DNA of 64,000 nt from Beta vulgaris subsp. vulgaris (GCF_026745355.1 NC_079209.1:21049571-21113570); one strand, 5' to 3'. Positions 47,561 to 60,683 are shown, numbered from the stretch's first letter. The notes: generated from the sequence alone by a model not told the origin. Numbers and translations are program-made.

Positions 47561-48224
47561 ATAATAAGAACATATCAAACATAGCCATTTGCAATACTAA
47601 GAGCACATATGCAACCTCAATCAGTAAAAAGAAATTTGTAAATCTAACTCAACATACCTTCCTTTTCTTGCAATAGTGGCTTCCTCATCATTTCCATCAT
47701 CCGAAATATCATCCTCCGGTGAGTAGTCACTATCTTGATCTAAGGTAGCTTTACTCTTGATCCTGCTCACCTCCTTCTTCTCCTTCGTGCTATCCACTAA
47801 ACTACTCATGCTAGCCATAATGCGCTTCACACCTAGATTCTCCAGCTTTGTCTTGTTAGCTTCAATCCTTTGAAGTCTCAGCTTCTCGTACTCATTTGTT
47901 GGGCCTCAACATTTTTCCTGGATGTCTTTCCACTTGGTTTGGCATTTTCATGAAAAACTCCCAACACCGAGAAAAACGCTTGCAAAAAACATTATCATCT
48001 ACTACACAAACAACACAAATTTATAATAACTACCATAAAAATTTCGTAGCAGAAAAAGAATGGAAATAACATCTAAGTTGATATATCCATAAATTTCAAA
48101 CAAACAGACAAATTATAATAACTACCATAAAATTTCAATACAAATGGTTTAACAACTCATCAATATAAATGGAATTATTAAATCCCTATAATGGATAATT
48201 TAAAAAAAAAAAAAAAAAAGCCAA

Positions 48225-51200
48225 ACCATTAACTTTCGTTGTTTCCCAATGCTATCTTGGACAGTATTTCAGGAACATCGTAGAAGTTCCTTGGGTTTGC
48301 CTTCACTACAACCTTCCAATTTGGCTTCGCAACGTCCTGAACATTACACTTGCCCAACTTGTGAAGCTAAAATGTAGGGATCATTTCCCAACACCTTTCC
48401 AATATTGACACTGATGAATTCAAAGCAATCTTAGTTACCTCGCCCATGCTATGAACACCCACCAATCACACATGAACAAAGTGACACGATTTCCTCCTGT
48501 GTACAGTACTCCAATGATTTCGCGCAGCAGACCGTAATATTCAAGATCATTTTCCCCCAACACAACAATCCCACTGTTTTGTGTCTCTCTTTCCATTTCA
48601 TTGTCCTTTGTGCGGAACATAGAACCATTTACCATGTAGCAGTTCACAGTCGCTACAACATGGTTTGGGCCATCCGCTAAGGCCTGTAAATGTTCAGTCA
48701 CATCAGGATGCTTTTCTTGAGCTAAAGAAGTCACCTGCACCAATCATTATTCCAACTTATATACGTAAATAGGTAGACATAAGATGACCTATGAGGGAGG
48801 CAAATTTCTCGTTATTTTATCTTACTCGATGTTTGAACCATTGAATGAACTTGCGCTTCCTAGCGATTGTCATCTTTGTTGTGTTTAAAACTTCACGCTC
48901 ATACTCACTAGTGCAAAATAGGACAATAATGGTGAATTAAAAACTTAGCATATATGTAGATGGTATGATTGTAGAACACTAAAACTTACTCAATGAATGG
49001 CTTTACTTCTTCACAATTATTGAGCACATAAAAATGGAGATCCTCCCATTCTTGTGTTGTTAATGATCGAGGTGTGACTTTCCCGACCGCTCGACCACTT
49101 GTCTTAAAAATGGGTAATCGATCGTCAGCATCACCATGATCATCACAGTCATAGACTCTATCTTCCTTATTGAATTGTATTTCAATATCCTCCATGTATC
49201 TTGAACAAAATGTCAGACACTCCTCTAGAAGATAGCCTTCTGCTATCGACCCTTCAGGATGCCCTTTGTTACGAATGTACCTCTTCAGTTTACATAAATA
49301 CCTACACAAGAGGAACAACTAAACTAAGCAAGCAAGTCAAGAAGATAATAAATTTTGATGTTTTATCTTCCAAACTATATTAAGCTAAATACCTCTCAAT
49401 AGGGTACATCCAACGATATTGAACGGGTCCTGCAATCATTGCTTCTTTTGCAAGGTGTACCGACAGGTGAATCATAATCACAAAGAAAGCCGATGGGAAA
49501 ATCTTTTCTGGCTCGCATAGGATGACGGCTATTTCCTTGTCCATTATTTCTAAGTCTTTCACATTCAATGTCTTAGAGCACAACTCCTTGAAAAATGAGC
49601 TCAATTTAATAAGTGGTGTGGACAGTGACTTCGGCCAATCACGTTAGCAAGAGGAAAGATGCTCCATAATGACATGGTAGTCATGGCTTTTCAAACCTGC
49701 CAATTTGCGATCTCTCGGCAATGAATTTCGGGAGATATTTGAAGCATAGCCATCAGGGAACTTGACACTCGTCAGGAAGGTACATAGCTTCTTTTTTTCC
49801 TCCAAGGATAACGTGTAAGGAGCCGGGGAATCTCCCAACTACCATCGTCTCGTTCTTTAGCATGCTGGGACTTTCTAATTTTCATTTCCTTCAAATCATG
49901 TCGTGCATTCAGATTGTCCTTACTTTTCCCTTCTATGTCAAGCAACGTAGCAAGTAAGGTCTCACAAACATTCTTCTCAATTTGCATCACATCTAAATTA
50001 TGACGCACTAGAAGACTACTCCAATACGCAACTCATAGAAAATGCTCTTTTTTCTCCATATTGCTTTGCATTTGTTCTTTTGATCTTTGCGTCGATTTCT
50101 CTTCCTAGTAGGAGTCTCAAAAGATGTAACACATTCAACATCCACTAATTGTTCAAGCACTTCCTCACCCGTTAACTCCTTTGGCTTTGGTCTAATCTCA
50201 TGTGTGCCGTCAAAAGATGCCCCATCGTACCTCCATTCATGATCAATGGGTAGAAATCGGCGATGACACATGTAACAGTACTTGCCCCCATTTCTTAGCC
50301 ATTCTGAAGATGTGTCACTGTTGCAAGTAGGACAACTTTTTTCTCCTCCTGTACTTCATCCAGAGAGATCACCATAAGCAGGATAGTCACTAACAGTCCA
50401 TAACAAAGAAGCGAACAACCTAAACTTCTCTTTTTTTGAGGCATCATACGTCTCCACACCAACATGCCAAAGCAACTTTAGTTCCTCAATTAGAGGTTGG
50501 AGATACACATCAATATTCTTCTTAGGTCCCTTAGGGCCTGGAATGAGCGTGGACAAAATCAGAGAATGTTGTTTCATGCAAAGCCATGGAGGCAAATTAT
50601 ATGGTATTAGAACCACTGGCCATGTGCTATGGGGAATATGTCCATTCCTGAAGGGACTGAAGCCGTCACTTGCTAAACCAAGGCGAACATTTCGTGTTTC
50701 AAAGGCAAAATATGGATATTTATCGTCAAATGATTTCTAAGCTTTTGAATCGGCTGGATGTGTCATTACCCCATCGTCACTCTGACGTTCATCTGAATGC
50801 CATCTCATACTAGCGGCAGTTTTAGATGACATAAACATTCTCTGAAGCCTGGGTATTAAAGGGAAATACCTCATTGTCTGACATGGAAGCTTTTTGGGAT
50901 TAGGTTATGTAGTGGGATTTTCATTCCCTTGTTCCTTTTTTTTCCATCTTGATGCATGACACTTTATACATTCATCCGCATTAGCATGCTCTTTCCAAAA
51001 TAGCATGCAATTATTGGGACAAGCATCAATCTTGATGGAGTTAAGAGACAACTTTTTTACCGTCTTTTGAGCTTCGTAGAAGGATTCTGGCAAAGTGTTA
51101 TTATCTGGCAATGCTTCCTTGAAAAGATCAAGAATCATAGAAAGACTTTTATCTGTTATCCCCCCTAAGCACTTAATGTGAAATAACTTAAGCAGAAAGG

Positions 51201-51691
51201 ACAACTTTGAAAAGTTTTTACAGCCTGGATATAACGGCAACTCAAGGTCTTCCATTAATTTATAAAATGTTTTGGCTTCTTCACTTGGATCTCCTCGAAT
51301 ACCAACCTTAGCCTTTGCATCCACAGCTTCTCCAACCTCAGCATCTACTTCTTGTGTCGCCATTCCAAATGCTTCATACAACATGTCACTCATATAATTA
51401 TGCTCTACATTTTGATGCGAGTCATCTAAATCATTTGCATCAACTTGGCATTCAAAGCTTTCATCATGTCGTACCCAACGTGTGTAACTCTTAACAATCC
51501 CAAACTTTAGTAGATCTAATTCTATTTCCGGCCTAGTTTTCCTCCTCTCATTGTTGCATTTCACACAAGGACATGGCACAACTTGGTTTCCTTTTCCTTG
51601 TGTAAAAGCAAACTCTAAGAACTTTTCACACCAGTTCTATACTTGGGGTCATTTTTCTTGCATAGCATCCAGTCACGATTATATGATTCCA
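48225..51691 (-). pseudogene. TNP2-like CACTA transposase (CACTA-3), broken
   Basis: Starts MESYNRDWMLCKKNDPKYRT near 51691, then MPCPCVKCNNERRKT, the transposase-associated domain. Next are IDACPNNCMLFWKEH and CIKCHASRW (cysteine pattern), PKKNIDVYLQPLIEEL and DYPAYGDLSG, NLDVMQIEKNVCETLLATLL, and a DUF4218-like FFVIMIHLSVHLAKEA. A DUF4216-like TVNCYMVNGSMFRT and LYTGGNRVTLF end the recognisable part, with a tail reading NPRNFYDVPEIL near 48275. Breaks lie near 51620, 50905, 50740, 50356, 50008 and 49640. The order matches the CACTA-1 transposase but the sequences are clearly diverged. It is the only visible source of transposase for the CACTA-2/3 end family. Confidence 0.85.
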
Positions 51692-52401
51692 TAGTGTCCT
51701 ACCTTTGATCCAAGTAGATCAATAATTTAGTCATGTACGAAACTATTAAATAATTACAACTGTTGGCATAACTCAAATTTCATAAGATGGAAATCCAACA
51801 AACTCAAATTTCAAAGTAAAATCATCAAACCTAGCAAACATGATTATAAATAAAAAATCAATTTCAGTCAGTTAAAATGCAGCTTCGTAACAAATTAAAT
51901 CTGAATTTTCTAATCTAACATTTTATGACAATCAGATATGCTAGAATCACTACATACAGTATGCCTATCTACAATTTTTAGGATAAGGATGTAAGTTCGT
52001 TACAGCATATTATAATTTGGTAGCATAAACATTTAGTATTACATGTAAGTGAGGCAATTTGTAAGGAAGAAGATAAAAACAACTAAAAGAGAGATGCCTA
52101 ATTTCTTATAACATTCAAATTATCTTCCCTTGTCAGGCAAGTCTTGTTCATCTCCACGCTAGTCTACCATGTTTGTTGAGCATCTATGGTCGTAAATTCA
52201 TCAAAAACCAGAAAGTAGATAATAAGTGTGCACTCATTCTTGGTATTATCAACTCATGTGATCCTAATTCAAGCAAAATATAAGACTGCAAAAGGCTCTT
52301 TAATCTTCTCAACACAACTCCGAAGCAAAGTTTCCAAATTTTCTCACTAGCAACTCTAAATCTTAATCTCATATAACACAAGAAATATCTATGGTGCTTA
52401 C

Positions 52402-52488
52402 CGCAACCAAATTTAGTGATGCCCAGAATGCAATGACAGCTGTGAAGCCCAAACCAATAACAGCAATTCGATCTTCACAGTTATCCCA
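52402..52488 (-). pseudogene. Captured exon resembling a CURT1 (thylakoid curvature) gene
   Basis: An 87-base phase-0 exon on the minus strand between TGATGCAG and GTAAGC reads WDNCEDRIAVIGLGFTAVIA and then FWASLNLVA. CURVATURE THYLAKOID 1 proteins have this W...ED+..+...G....A.W.S..+V pattern over their first membrane segment. No transit-peptide exon and no second-membrane exon were found nearby, so only one exon is present, inside CACTA-3 upstream of TNP2. The match is short and from memory. Confidence 0.5.
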
Positions 52489-53033
52489 CTGCATCAAAGT
52501 AGTCCAGATTAATGCCATGATATATATTAGATAAAATTACGTTAAGTAATTGAAATGGCTTCTAGTTGGTATATATTAGATAAAATTACATGAAAACATG
52601 AATATTGAACACTTTGCAAAAAAAAATTTACTTGAATATTACGACGGTGCAATTCAGGGTGTTAAAAGCAAACTCCTTCTTCGAATTCAGTATCAATGAA
52701 TATTGAACGCTCTGCAAAAAAAATTATGATTTCGAAAAATTAGGAATTTCAATTATCTTGTGCGTGATTTTGTATAATTGAATGAATTATACAAGCAAAC
52801 AATCAACTAAAGTAACACTTACCGCCAAAAAAGGAGGGAAATCGTCAATTGCTTTTTCACTTAATTTCACTTCAAATTTCTCGCTAATAATTCCCTCCTT
52901 TTTTTGGAAGATCTGAATGATTCTTTGAGATTGCATAGCAGATTTTTCGGTGATGAATTGGCCTTTTTTTGTGCGAGATATGGGAAGAACCGAAGAAGAT
53001 GGGGGAAGAAGGAGATATGTTATTTCCCTAGGA

Positions 53034-54310
53034 ACACTACAAGAGGGGGGTGAATTGTAGGTGTAGAAATAAACGTAACTTTTTGCGGAAATTAAAACTT
53101 AAACGAATAAACAAGCTAGAGGAACACAAGGATTTTTACGAGGAAAATTTCTTGGGCCCAACAAGAAGAAACAACCTCGACCACTAGGGATTTTCAACTC
53201 AACACTTTCACTAATTAGGCCAAACAACTTTGTTACAACCTAATTATATTCTCGAGCCACACCTTGAGTTCCTAAACTCAAGTTCCTGAGCCACTGTTCC
53301 CTTAACAGCAGTTCCTCTAACCTTCACTCGAAGTTTTATCACACATACAAGCTTCACTCAAAGCCTCTCTCTTACAGAACTTCACTCAAAGTTCCCTTAC
53401 CTCAAAAACCAAAATACAATTGATCGAAATAAGCTTAGTGGAATTAGAGTAAGAAGGCAAAGAACAAATGGCTATTATGAGAGAATGAAGGCACTGACAC
53501 TTAATTAGTTAAAATCACTTAATTACTTAGTCAGACACACTTTGGAACTTATCTAAACTTCAATATTTATAGTGTTAATCATGAAGAACGTGGGATTAAA
53601 ACTAGAGTACATGTTTAGTCCATTAACCCATGATGTTCCTTCCCCTAAGGAACACGTTTCACATCATGTCCCAAGATCCCATGAACTATAAATGAACGTG
53701 GATATATTTAGCCACTACTCCTAAGCAATAGGAGTCCTTGAGCTTTATCCGAAAATCAGTTTTATAAAAACAATTTTTATCTTTAAAACTGAATTTTTAA
53801 TCTTTAAGAAAATAATATCTTTTAAACAAATTCTTTCTAAAAACCGGATATTTATTTTCTTAATTTTTGCGAAAAATAAAATCTTTTTCTTAAACAGATT
53901 TTCTTTTTAAAACTGATTTTATCATTTGAAATTAGATATAACTAATTTCCTATAATTTAGGCATGACTTACTCAAATATATTTTTAACCGTTATATTGTT
54001 GCACGCCTAAGTCTAGTTCCTTTTATTAACTAAGTTCCTCTAACATATTCATTTAGTGCCACTTAGTTTGTTCCTTACAAAGGAACAAACTCTCATTCTC
54101 AAATAAGGCTGCCACTGTTCCTTACCATTCTTACTTTGTTCCTTTACATAGGAACTAGAGATAAAACGCCTAGCTTATATTCTTCTTGATCCAATGCTTG
54201 CTCCAATATCAACTCCAATACCTTAAACATCATACACTTAAATAACTCATTAGTTCACTACTTAGTTTGCATCTTTGTTTCTTTGTCATCATCAAAACTA
54301 GGGTTCAACA
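53034..54310 (-). repeat. 3' LTR of the Sirevirus
   Basis: On the minus strand AAAAAGGGGGAAAT is followed by TGTTGAACCCTAG, giving the LTR start at 54310. A TATA-like CTATAAATATTG lies near 53570. The far end is near CTCTTGTAGTG (about 53034-53045) but its exact base is not fixed, because the other LTR lies outside the window. Confidence 0.65.
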
Positions 54311-54335
54311 ATTTCCCCCTTTTTGATGATGACAA
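54311..54335 (-). other. Polypurine tract next to the 3' LTR
   Basis: Minus-strand CATCATCAAAAAGGGGGAAAT directly before the LTR start is the plus-strand-priming polypurine tract expected in this place. Confidence 0.65.
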
Positions 54336-54440
54336 CAAAGGTACAAACTAAGGATAATAACAAATAATATAAGTGAATGATAATGAAAAAAATTTTAAAG
54401 AAGAAAATGAAAAATAAAACACAATTATAAGTAAAACACA

Positions 54441-56269
54441 CACTAGTAGAAAAACCACGATTTGCGTCGGACCTGGGACCCCCATTTGCGTCGGACTTTG
54501 GTTCGACGGCAAAGGCCTCGACGCAAATGACCCAGAGTTGATCTGCGTCGTTTCTCATGCGACGCAGATGAGAGTTATTTGCGTCGCACCTGTATACGGT
54601 GCGACGCAAATTGGTCTTCCCCAGCCCCAAGATACAGCAATCCAAACAATGTGCATCGCACACCAAGCAACACGCGACGCATATAACTCATTATTTATTA
54701 AAAAAAAATTGGATTTGCGTCGCACACCAAGCAACATGCGACGCAAATCTTTCAGTTTTTTTTTAAAAAAAAAACAGAAACTCAATGAACCATAAATCTG
54801 CATTAATAATGTAAAATAAGTATTACAAACCATTATAATTGATACAAACAAATTGTACAATATATACAAACAAATTACATTGCAAATATGTAAAAAATAG
54901 TAAACCTAAACCTAGAACAATAAAGGAACATTACAGCCAACGTTTTCCGATGAGCTTGAGGAAGAAGACTTCGAGAAGAACCAATTCCAGATCTGAAAAT
55001 GAAAATAAAAATTTCAGAATTGAAAGTTAAAAAGAAATCCTAGATCTGAAAATGAACCTTAGACTAGGTTAAATGCCAAAAATGTTAACAAAAAAATCAG
55101 ATATAAAAAATAAAAATAACAATGTTCTGACAGTAGCCTCATGAGATCTTCCTAATTTATAAGCCTGATATACCATTAGTTGCATATCAGAGTAGCGTTT
55201 CAGGTAATTTTGAGAAAATTGACAGGTATTTGGGATGAATTGGGAGGTATTTTGGGAAGTTCATAGAAAACTTCACCCTCCAACTAAAAACGAACGGCCT
55301 GCTTGCGAAGACAACTCGCCTTTCGTTTTTTAGGTGTGCGAATGGATTCTTTGATTATTCGAAGTACTCTGTAAGGTTTCATTTTTTATTCCCAGTGAAA
55401 TAAAATCCAAACTTATAAAAAAGAAAAGGAAATTTTTTATTTTTCAGATCTGAAAATGAAAAAACGAATTTTCAGATTTAAAAACTAAAATAGAAAATCA
55501 GATCTAAAGATGAAAAAAATGAAAGCAAAACAGATTAAAAATTGAAAACAAATTGAACCGTCTGTTTACACTATTTCTTCTTCGAACCTGTCTCGTACGC
55601 GATCCCCAAACAAAATCTGAAAATTGGTTTCACCAAATCTTCGAACCCACGTACGCTATTTCTATCGCCGGTAGGTACTGTGAGAAGCGGCTCGGCGGAG
55701 AAGAGAATCGAGACTGGGCAATGGAAGATTGAGAATGAGGGAGAGGAGATGGAAGGTGAGAGATGAGATGAAGGAAGGTGAGAGAGATGAGAGAAATGGC
55801 TCTATCAATTAAGTCTGAGATGTGGGAAGTGGGTGTATAAATATTATAAGGTGAATTGCGTAATTTGCGTCGCACCATCTACTTCCATGCGACGCAGATA
55901 CGTAATATAATTTGCAACACACCTTATTTCCATTCGACGCACATCATTAATTTGCGTCAGATGGAAGGCAAGATCCGACGTAGATTATCTTTGTGCGTCG
56001 CACCCATCACCTAGTACGACGCACATTGGCCTCACTTTCTCCCTACTATGACGCAGCAATATGCGTCGCACAATAGCAGCATGTGACGCAAAAAGGTAAT
56101 ATGCGTCGTACATAGTGAGGGTGCGACGCATATTGCTCGTATCCTGATGTGGTTTTTGATGTTTTGCGTCGTACTCTGTCTGTCATGCGACGCAAATAGA
56201 TTTTTTGCGTCACTTCCGTGTCAGTGCGACGCACATCAGGAGACGCAAATCGTCGTTTTTCTAGTAGTG
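54441..56269. mobile_element. CACTA-4: small non-autonomous CACTA (1.8 kb)
   Basis: Starts CACTAGTAGAAAAACCACGA and ends in TCGTTTTTCTAGTAGTG. Dense TTTGCGTCGCAC / GCGACGCAAAT motifs on both strands lie at 54465-54745 and 55855-56250. The flanking trinucleotides are ACA and AGA (one mismatch). No transposase gene is present; 54800-55850 was not recognised. Confidence 0.85.
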
Positions 56270-56391
56270 AGAATTATAAGTAACTGAATTTTGATTTAAC
56301 ATTTACCTTAACATATTTTTGATTTTTCATTTACCTTATCCATATTTTCAATTTTTTAATTTTTCTTTTTTCTAGTACAGTTTGTTCCTTA

Positions 56392-56420
56392 AATATTTCC
56401 CCCTTTGTCATCCTCAAAAA
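56392..56420 (-). other. Second polypurine tract of the Sirevirus
   Basis: Minus-strand GAGGATGACAAAGGGGGAAAT repeats the core of the tract next to the LTR. Without CACTA-4 the two tracts are about 250 bases apart. Multiple polypurine tracts before the 3' LTR are a known Sirevirus trait. Confidence 0.6.
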
Positions 56421-56739
56421 GAATAGACTCTACATGATTTGATGAATTGATTTAACACCTTAAGACCAATATACAAGCACCATTGGTGGTTAAGTTAGAA
56501 AATCAAAGAGTAAACTTGCTCAAACATCATCACATAATACTAGCCATTCCAAGGAAGAAATTATGCAAATCATTTGAAACACAAGACATTATAGCAAAAG
56601 TCATTGATTATATAGCACTTGTTCCATAACAAAACAAAGAAAGAAAAGAAAAAAGGATTAAACAAAAGTTGTGTTCCTTGATAAGAAACAGGAACAACAA
56701 CAAAAAAAAAAACTAAGAAAGGGAAGGGGAATGGTGTTC

Positions 56740-58360
56740 CTCTACAACTTCTTCTTCAACCACATCCTCTAATTTTTTCATCACCACCCCATGTTGAGTC
56801 AACCTGTTCCTTACTCTTCCAAGGACGGGCCATAGAGTCCATCTTCTTTTGTGCGCAACCACGTATCACTCAAGTCTTCATAAGACTTACATGTATCAGT
56901 TTTGCATCCAAAGTCCAATGAAGATGATTATAAAATTTATCATATGTTGAGCAGGAAGACAAACATCATTTACCCAGTTAGCATCATCCGGAGTTCCTGT
57001 TCCTTACCCTTGGAACTTGAGGCAGATGGGGATTGTGGAAGGAACTGGAGGGTTGAGTGGAAGGTCATCTGTTCCGGAATGGAAACAGAAGGTGAAGGGT
57101 GATAAATGGGAGGAAAAATGGTGGTGGTGTGGAAGAGTTGTGGAGGTGGAAGCAAAAGGTTTGGGCCTTTTATTTCATCCTTCAACTGCTCAAAACTGGA
57201 AGGAACAGAGAAGGATGAAGGTGAAATGGAGGGCAATTTGTGAAAGGAACGAGAGTTTGGAGATGTGGTGGAGTAGGTTCCTTGAGAGTGAGGGTTCCTG
57301 TTCCTCATTATCCGAAAGGACTAATGGAGAGTCCTTGTTGGAAGGAACAGAAACTGAGCAATTCTTATACGAGTGCTCTTCCTCACTCTCGAGGAACAGA
57401 GGTTTAGGCTTATGGCAATGTGTTTGCGCCTCTTAGGTTTCGGTTCCTCCGGTTTAGGAACAGGTTCATCCAAGATAACATCATTATCTTCTTCTAAGTC
57501 AGTTTAGGCAGTTTTCTTTTCCTGAGGAACTTGGAGCCATTCTCCTTGATGAGACACCTTCTTGGACAGACAACCAAGTCCATTTAGGGTCTTCTCATTC
57601 AAGATGTTCCCTTGTTTGACTCCTATTGTGGTCCAACCCGTAAGTCTTACTTCAAAGTGATGAAGTAAAGAAGTTATCAAGGCACCGTACCCAATACACA
57701 TATTTCTCAATACAGTGAGTTAAATGTTGAATGAAGAGGGAAGGGAAATTGATTTGTTGTGGTGGTCCAAGCAAAACATGTAACACATATCCGAGACCCA
57801 CTTCATTCCTCTTTTCAGTTCGAGGAATGAGTGCTCTCCAAACCAAATTAAAAGTACTTTGTGAAGGGGAGAGAGTAGGTTATGGTTAAGTTTGTTTTGG
57901 CCAGCATGTTCCTCCAAAATATTCTAGGATTTTGTCTTGAGGAAAATTCGGAAAGGAAACAGTTCCTTTCCGTTTAAAATACAAATCAGTTCCTTTACAA
58001 GGAACTTCCCATAACCTTATTTTCTTTCCTCTAACCTCAGTTGTGCAGGTTCCATTTGTATTAACAAAGTTTGCACAAATCATCCATAGCTAGAGGAACA
58101 AGAGCATTATTAAAGGCGAATTCAAACAAGAATTCCATGCCTTGTTCCTTTAGAATGGAGTTAATTTGAAATTCTATTTATTTGCCCATTCTAAATCGAC
58201 GCAAAAACCCAAAACATACCTAGATTCACTTCGTTCGACCCTTTCTTGGAAGACGAAGAAACAGTTCCTTTGGAAGGAACAGGTGATTTCTTCTTCTTCC
58301 CCCTGAGATTGTTCCGGGGTTTCTTCTTCATCGTCTTCCCCAATAATTTTCTTCTACGCA
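56740..58360 (-). pseudogene. Extra (envelope-position) ORF of the Sirevirus, broken
   Basis: Minus-strand frames begin with a very basic leader MRRRKLLGKTMKKKP near 58360. Then come NFVNTNGTCTTEVRGKKIRL (about 58070) and SLPSSFNI and YGALITSLLHHFEVRL (about 57770-57650), followed by acidic, Ser-rich sequence. The pattern resembles the 'putative plant transposon protein' domain found after pol in some plant LTR elements. At least three frame changes interrupt it. Function is unknown; the 'envelope' label refers to position only. Confidence 0.45.
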
Positions 58361-59334
58361 TAGCTCCTTCTAGGAGATTCTAATTGTGTTCCTCTATGGG
58401 GTTTTCTTGAATTATGTCGGTTTCAAGGGTTTTGTTGGAGATGAAGAATTTCCATTTTTGAAGTGTTGTGTTTTTGATTGGGAAAAGGAGAGTTTCTTGA
58501 AGTTTTTGCCATGATTTGGAAGGTTTGGAGGTTTTTATGGAGTATCAAAGGGTGTGATGAGGTTTCGGCTATTGGTGAAGATGAAGAGTTTAGAGGAACA
58601 CGGTTTCTTATGATGAATTAAGAAGGAAGTTTTGCATGTAATAGTAATTATGACACGCGGGAAAAAATAAAGCAAAATAAAAATAAAAAAAAAAAAAAAA
58701 CGAAAGAAGATAAATAAGAACCAAGATTTAATTAAACTGGTTCCCCTTATTTTTGGGATTTTTCGGATTTTTCGGATTTTTAAGTTTTAATTTTTGAAAG
58801 AAAATAAATGCTAAGGAACTTGTGCTATAGGAACAACTAATGCTACATATCAATGTCCTTCATATCATGCATGTTTCTTGACCTTAGGAACAGTAAGGGG
58901 AGTATTATGTGACATTTGTGAGTTGTTTAATTTCTTTGAATTCATGTTTATGTTTTGCAACATTCCAATTTGCAATGGTCTTAGGCAATTAAACACAATT
59001 ATTTTTAGCACACAAAGTCACTCAAATTGATTCAAACATGGGGGAATGACATAGGAACAATCACTTAATTTTTATTAACCCTAACTCAAGCCTTAATTTT
59101 TCATATCTATCTCTTTGCAAAGGCTTAGTTAGATATCAGCAATCTGATAATCAGTTTGACAAAACTCAAGTTTAATCAAACCTTTTTCAACATTTTCTCT
59201 TAAAAAGTGATGTCTATATGTATATGCTTTACTCTAAATGATGCACTGGTTTCATTTAATATATATAGCACTTGTATTGTCACAATAAATAGGAACACAT
59301 TCAAAGTTTATTCCATAGTCACTAAGTTGTTGTT

Positions 59335-60683
59335 TTATCCAAAGCATTTGAGAGCAACATGCAGCAGCGCTACATATTCTGCTTCAGCAACTGTGTTTTG
59401 TTTCTTGGTACTCCAAGAAACTAAACTATGACCAAGGAATTGTGCCATACCTGAGGTGCTTTTCCTATTTACAAGATCTCCAGCATAATCTGCATCTGCA
59501 TATCCTTTTAGTTCGAATGTATCACTTCTTGGATAGTAGAGTCCAAGATCATCTGTTCCTTTAAGATATCTAAGAATTCTCTTCACAGCAGTGAGGTGAG
59601 ACTCCTTTGGATTTGCTTGAAATCTAGCACACAAACCAACACTGAAAGCTATGTCTGGACGACTAGCAGTTAGATACAAAAGTGAACCAATCATTCCTCT
59701 ATATTTGTTTGATCAACACTTGTTCCTATGGAGTCTTCATCTAATCTAGTTGAAGTTCCCATAGGAGTGTGATTTATCTTTGAATTTTCGAGGCCATATT
59801 TCTTTAATAGTTCCTTTATGTATTTTTGTTGGTGAACAATTATCCTTTTTCAGTTTGTTTGATTTGTAGTCCAAGAAAGAAATTTAACTCACCCATCATA
59901 CTCATTTCAAATTCATTGCTCATGAGACTTGAGAATTCTTTGCACAATGTTTCATTAGTAGCTCCGAATATGATGTCATCAACATATATTTGAACAAGCA
60001 AAATATCAGTTCCTTTAGATTTTAGGAACAAGGTTTTATCAACCTTTCCTCTTTTAAATTGTTTTCTAAAAGGAACTTTGATAATCTCTCATACCATGAT
60101 CTAGGTGCTTGTTTTAACCCATAAAGAGCTTTATCAAGCTTGTAGACATGATTTGGGAGATTATTATTTTCAAACCAGGGGGTTGTTCAACATATACATC
60201 TTCGTTTAGATAGCCATTTAAAAATGCACACTTAACATCCATTTGATATAATTTAAATCCCATGTAAGCAGCAAATGCAATTAAAATTCTAATGGCTTCT
60301 AATCTAGCTACAGGAGCAAAGGTTTCTTCATAATCAATTCCTTCTTGTTTGTTATAACCTTTTACTACAAGTCTAGCTTTGTTTCTTACAATGGTTCCAT
60401 ATTCATCTAGTTTGTTTCTAAACACCCATTTTAAGCCAATTACTTTTTGTTGTTTAGATGAAGGAACTAGATGCCATACCTTGTTTCTTTCAAACTCATT
60501 TAATTCAGCTTGCATTGCAGTAATCCAATCAGAGTCAGTTAAGGCTTCTTCATGATTTCTTGGTTCCATCATTGATAGGAACGCATGAAATGCACAAAAG
60601 TTCCTTAACTGAGATCTAGTTTGCGTACCTTTGGATATGTCGCTGATTATGAGTTCCACAGGATGTGATTTTGTAATCTCCAA
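59335..60683 (-). pseudogene. Copia reverse transcriptase and RNase H region, broken
   Basis: Minus-strand translation shows [34 protein letters not shown] and [14 protein letters not shown] (RVT_2), the catalytic IYVDDIIFG near 59980, and RNase H segments SRPDIAFSVG and KGYADADYAGD (59694-59335). Frame changes or stops lie near 60115, 60040, 59840 and 59695. Not functional as it stands. Confidence 0.85.

Larger units (their letters stand above)
44290..47940 (-). pseudogene. CACTA-3 Ptta/En/Spm-type (TNPA-like) protein
   Basis: Minus-strand exons in order: an acidic N-terminal exon with KLENLGVKRIMASMSSLVDS (about 47900-47650), then QKRPRERKQRG near 46420 and MRPGEKIKVDF (45621). Next come KRKYIMTSLNKKYRNFRARL and NWEWLVSYF (45352-45110), AGHTAGTKSFAQKAQDM (about 44905-44960), and TRSDKTPVTQSAHDTM (about 44735-44785). 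A coiled-coil tail ends with RALEAFMNLA (44308). This is the domain order of plant Ptta/En/Spm transposase proteins, DNA-binding partners of TNP2. Several introns have GT-AG sites. One of them holds a C-rich repeat, and a TGA near 44512 precedes the coiled coil. Exon limits are approximate. Confidence 0.65.
41775..53033 (-). mobile_element. CACTA-3: transposase-bearing CACTA, one end visible
   Basis: Its left end CACTACAAAAAAATTGGCTA and subterminal TTAGTTGTCTCTAAAGCCAT repeats (41790-42400) match CACTA-2. TCT precedes it. Two minus-strand genes, TNP2-like (48225-51691) and En/Spm-like (about 44290-47940), lie inside. The other end is not seen because the Sirevirus begins near 53033 and runs past the window end. 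Orientation is given by its genes. Confidence 0.8.

Noticed and set aside
47052..47564. 170-codon Pro/Ser/His-rich plus-strand frame
   Set aside because: Produced by the C-rich tandem repeat; no conserved residues, and it lies in an intron of the opposite-strand gene.
53033..53050. CACTACAAGAGG read as the missing end of CACTA-3
   Set aside because: It lacks the family subterminal repeats and fits the C-rich end of the Sirevirus LTR instead.
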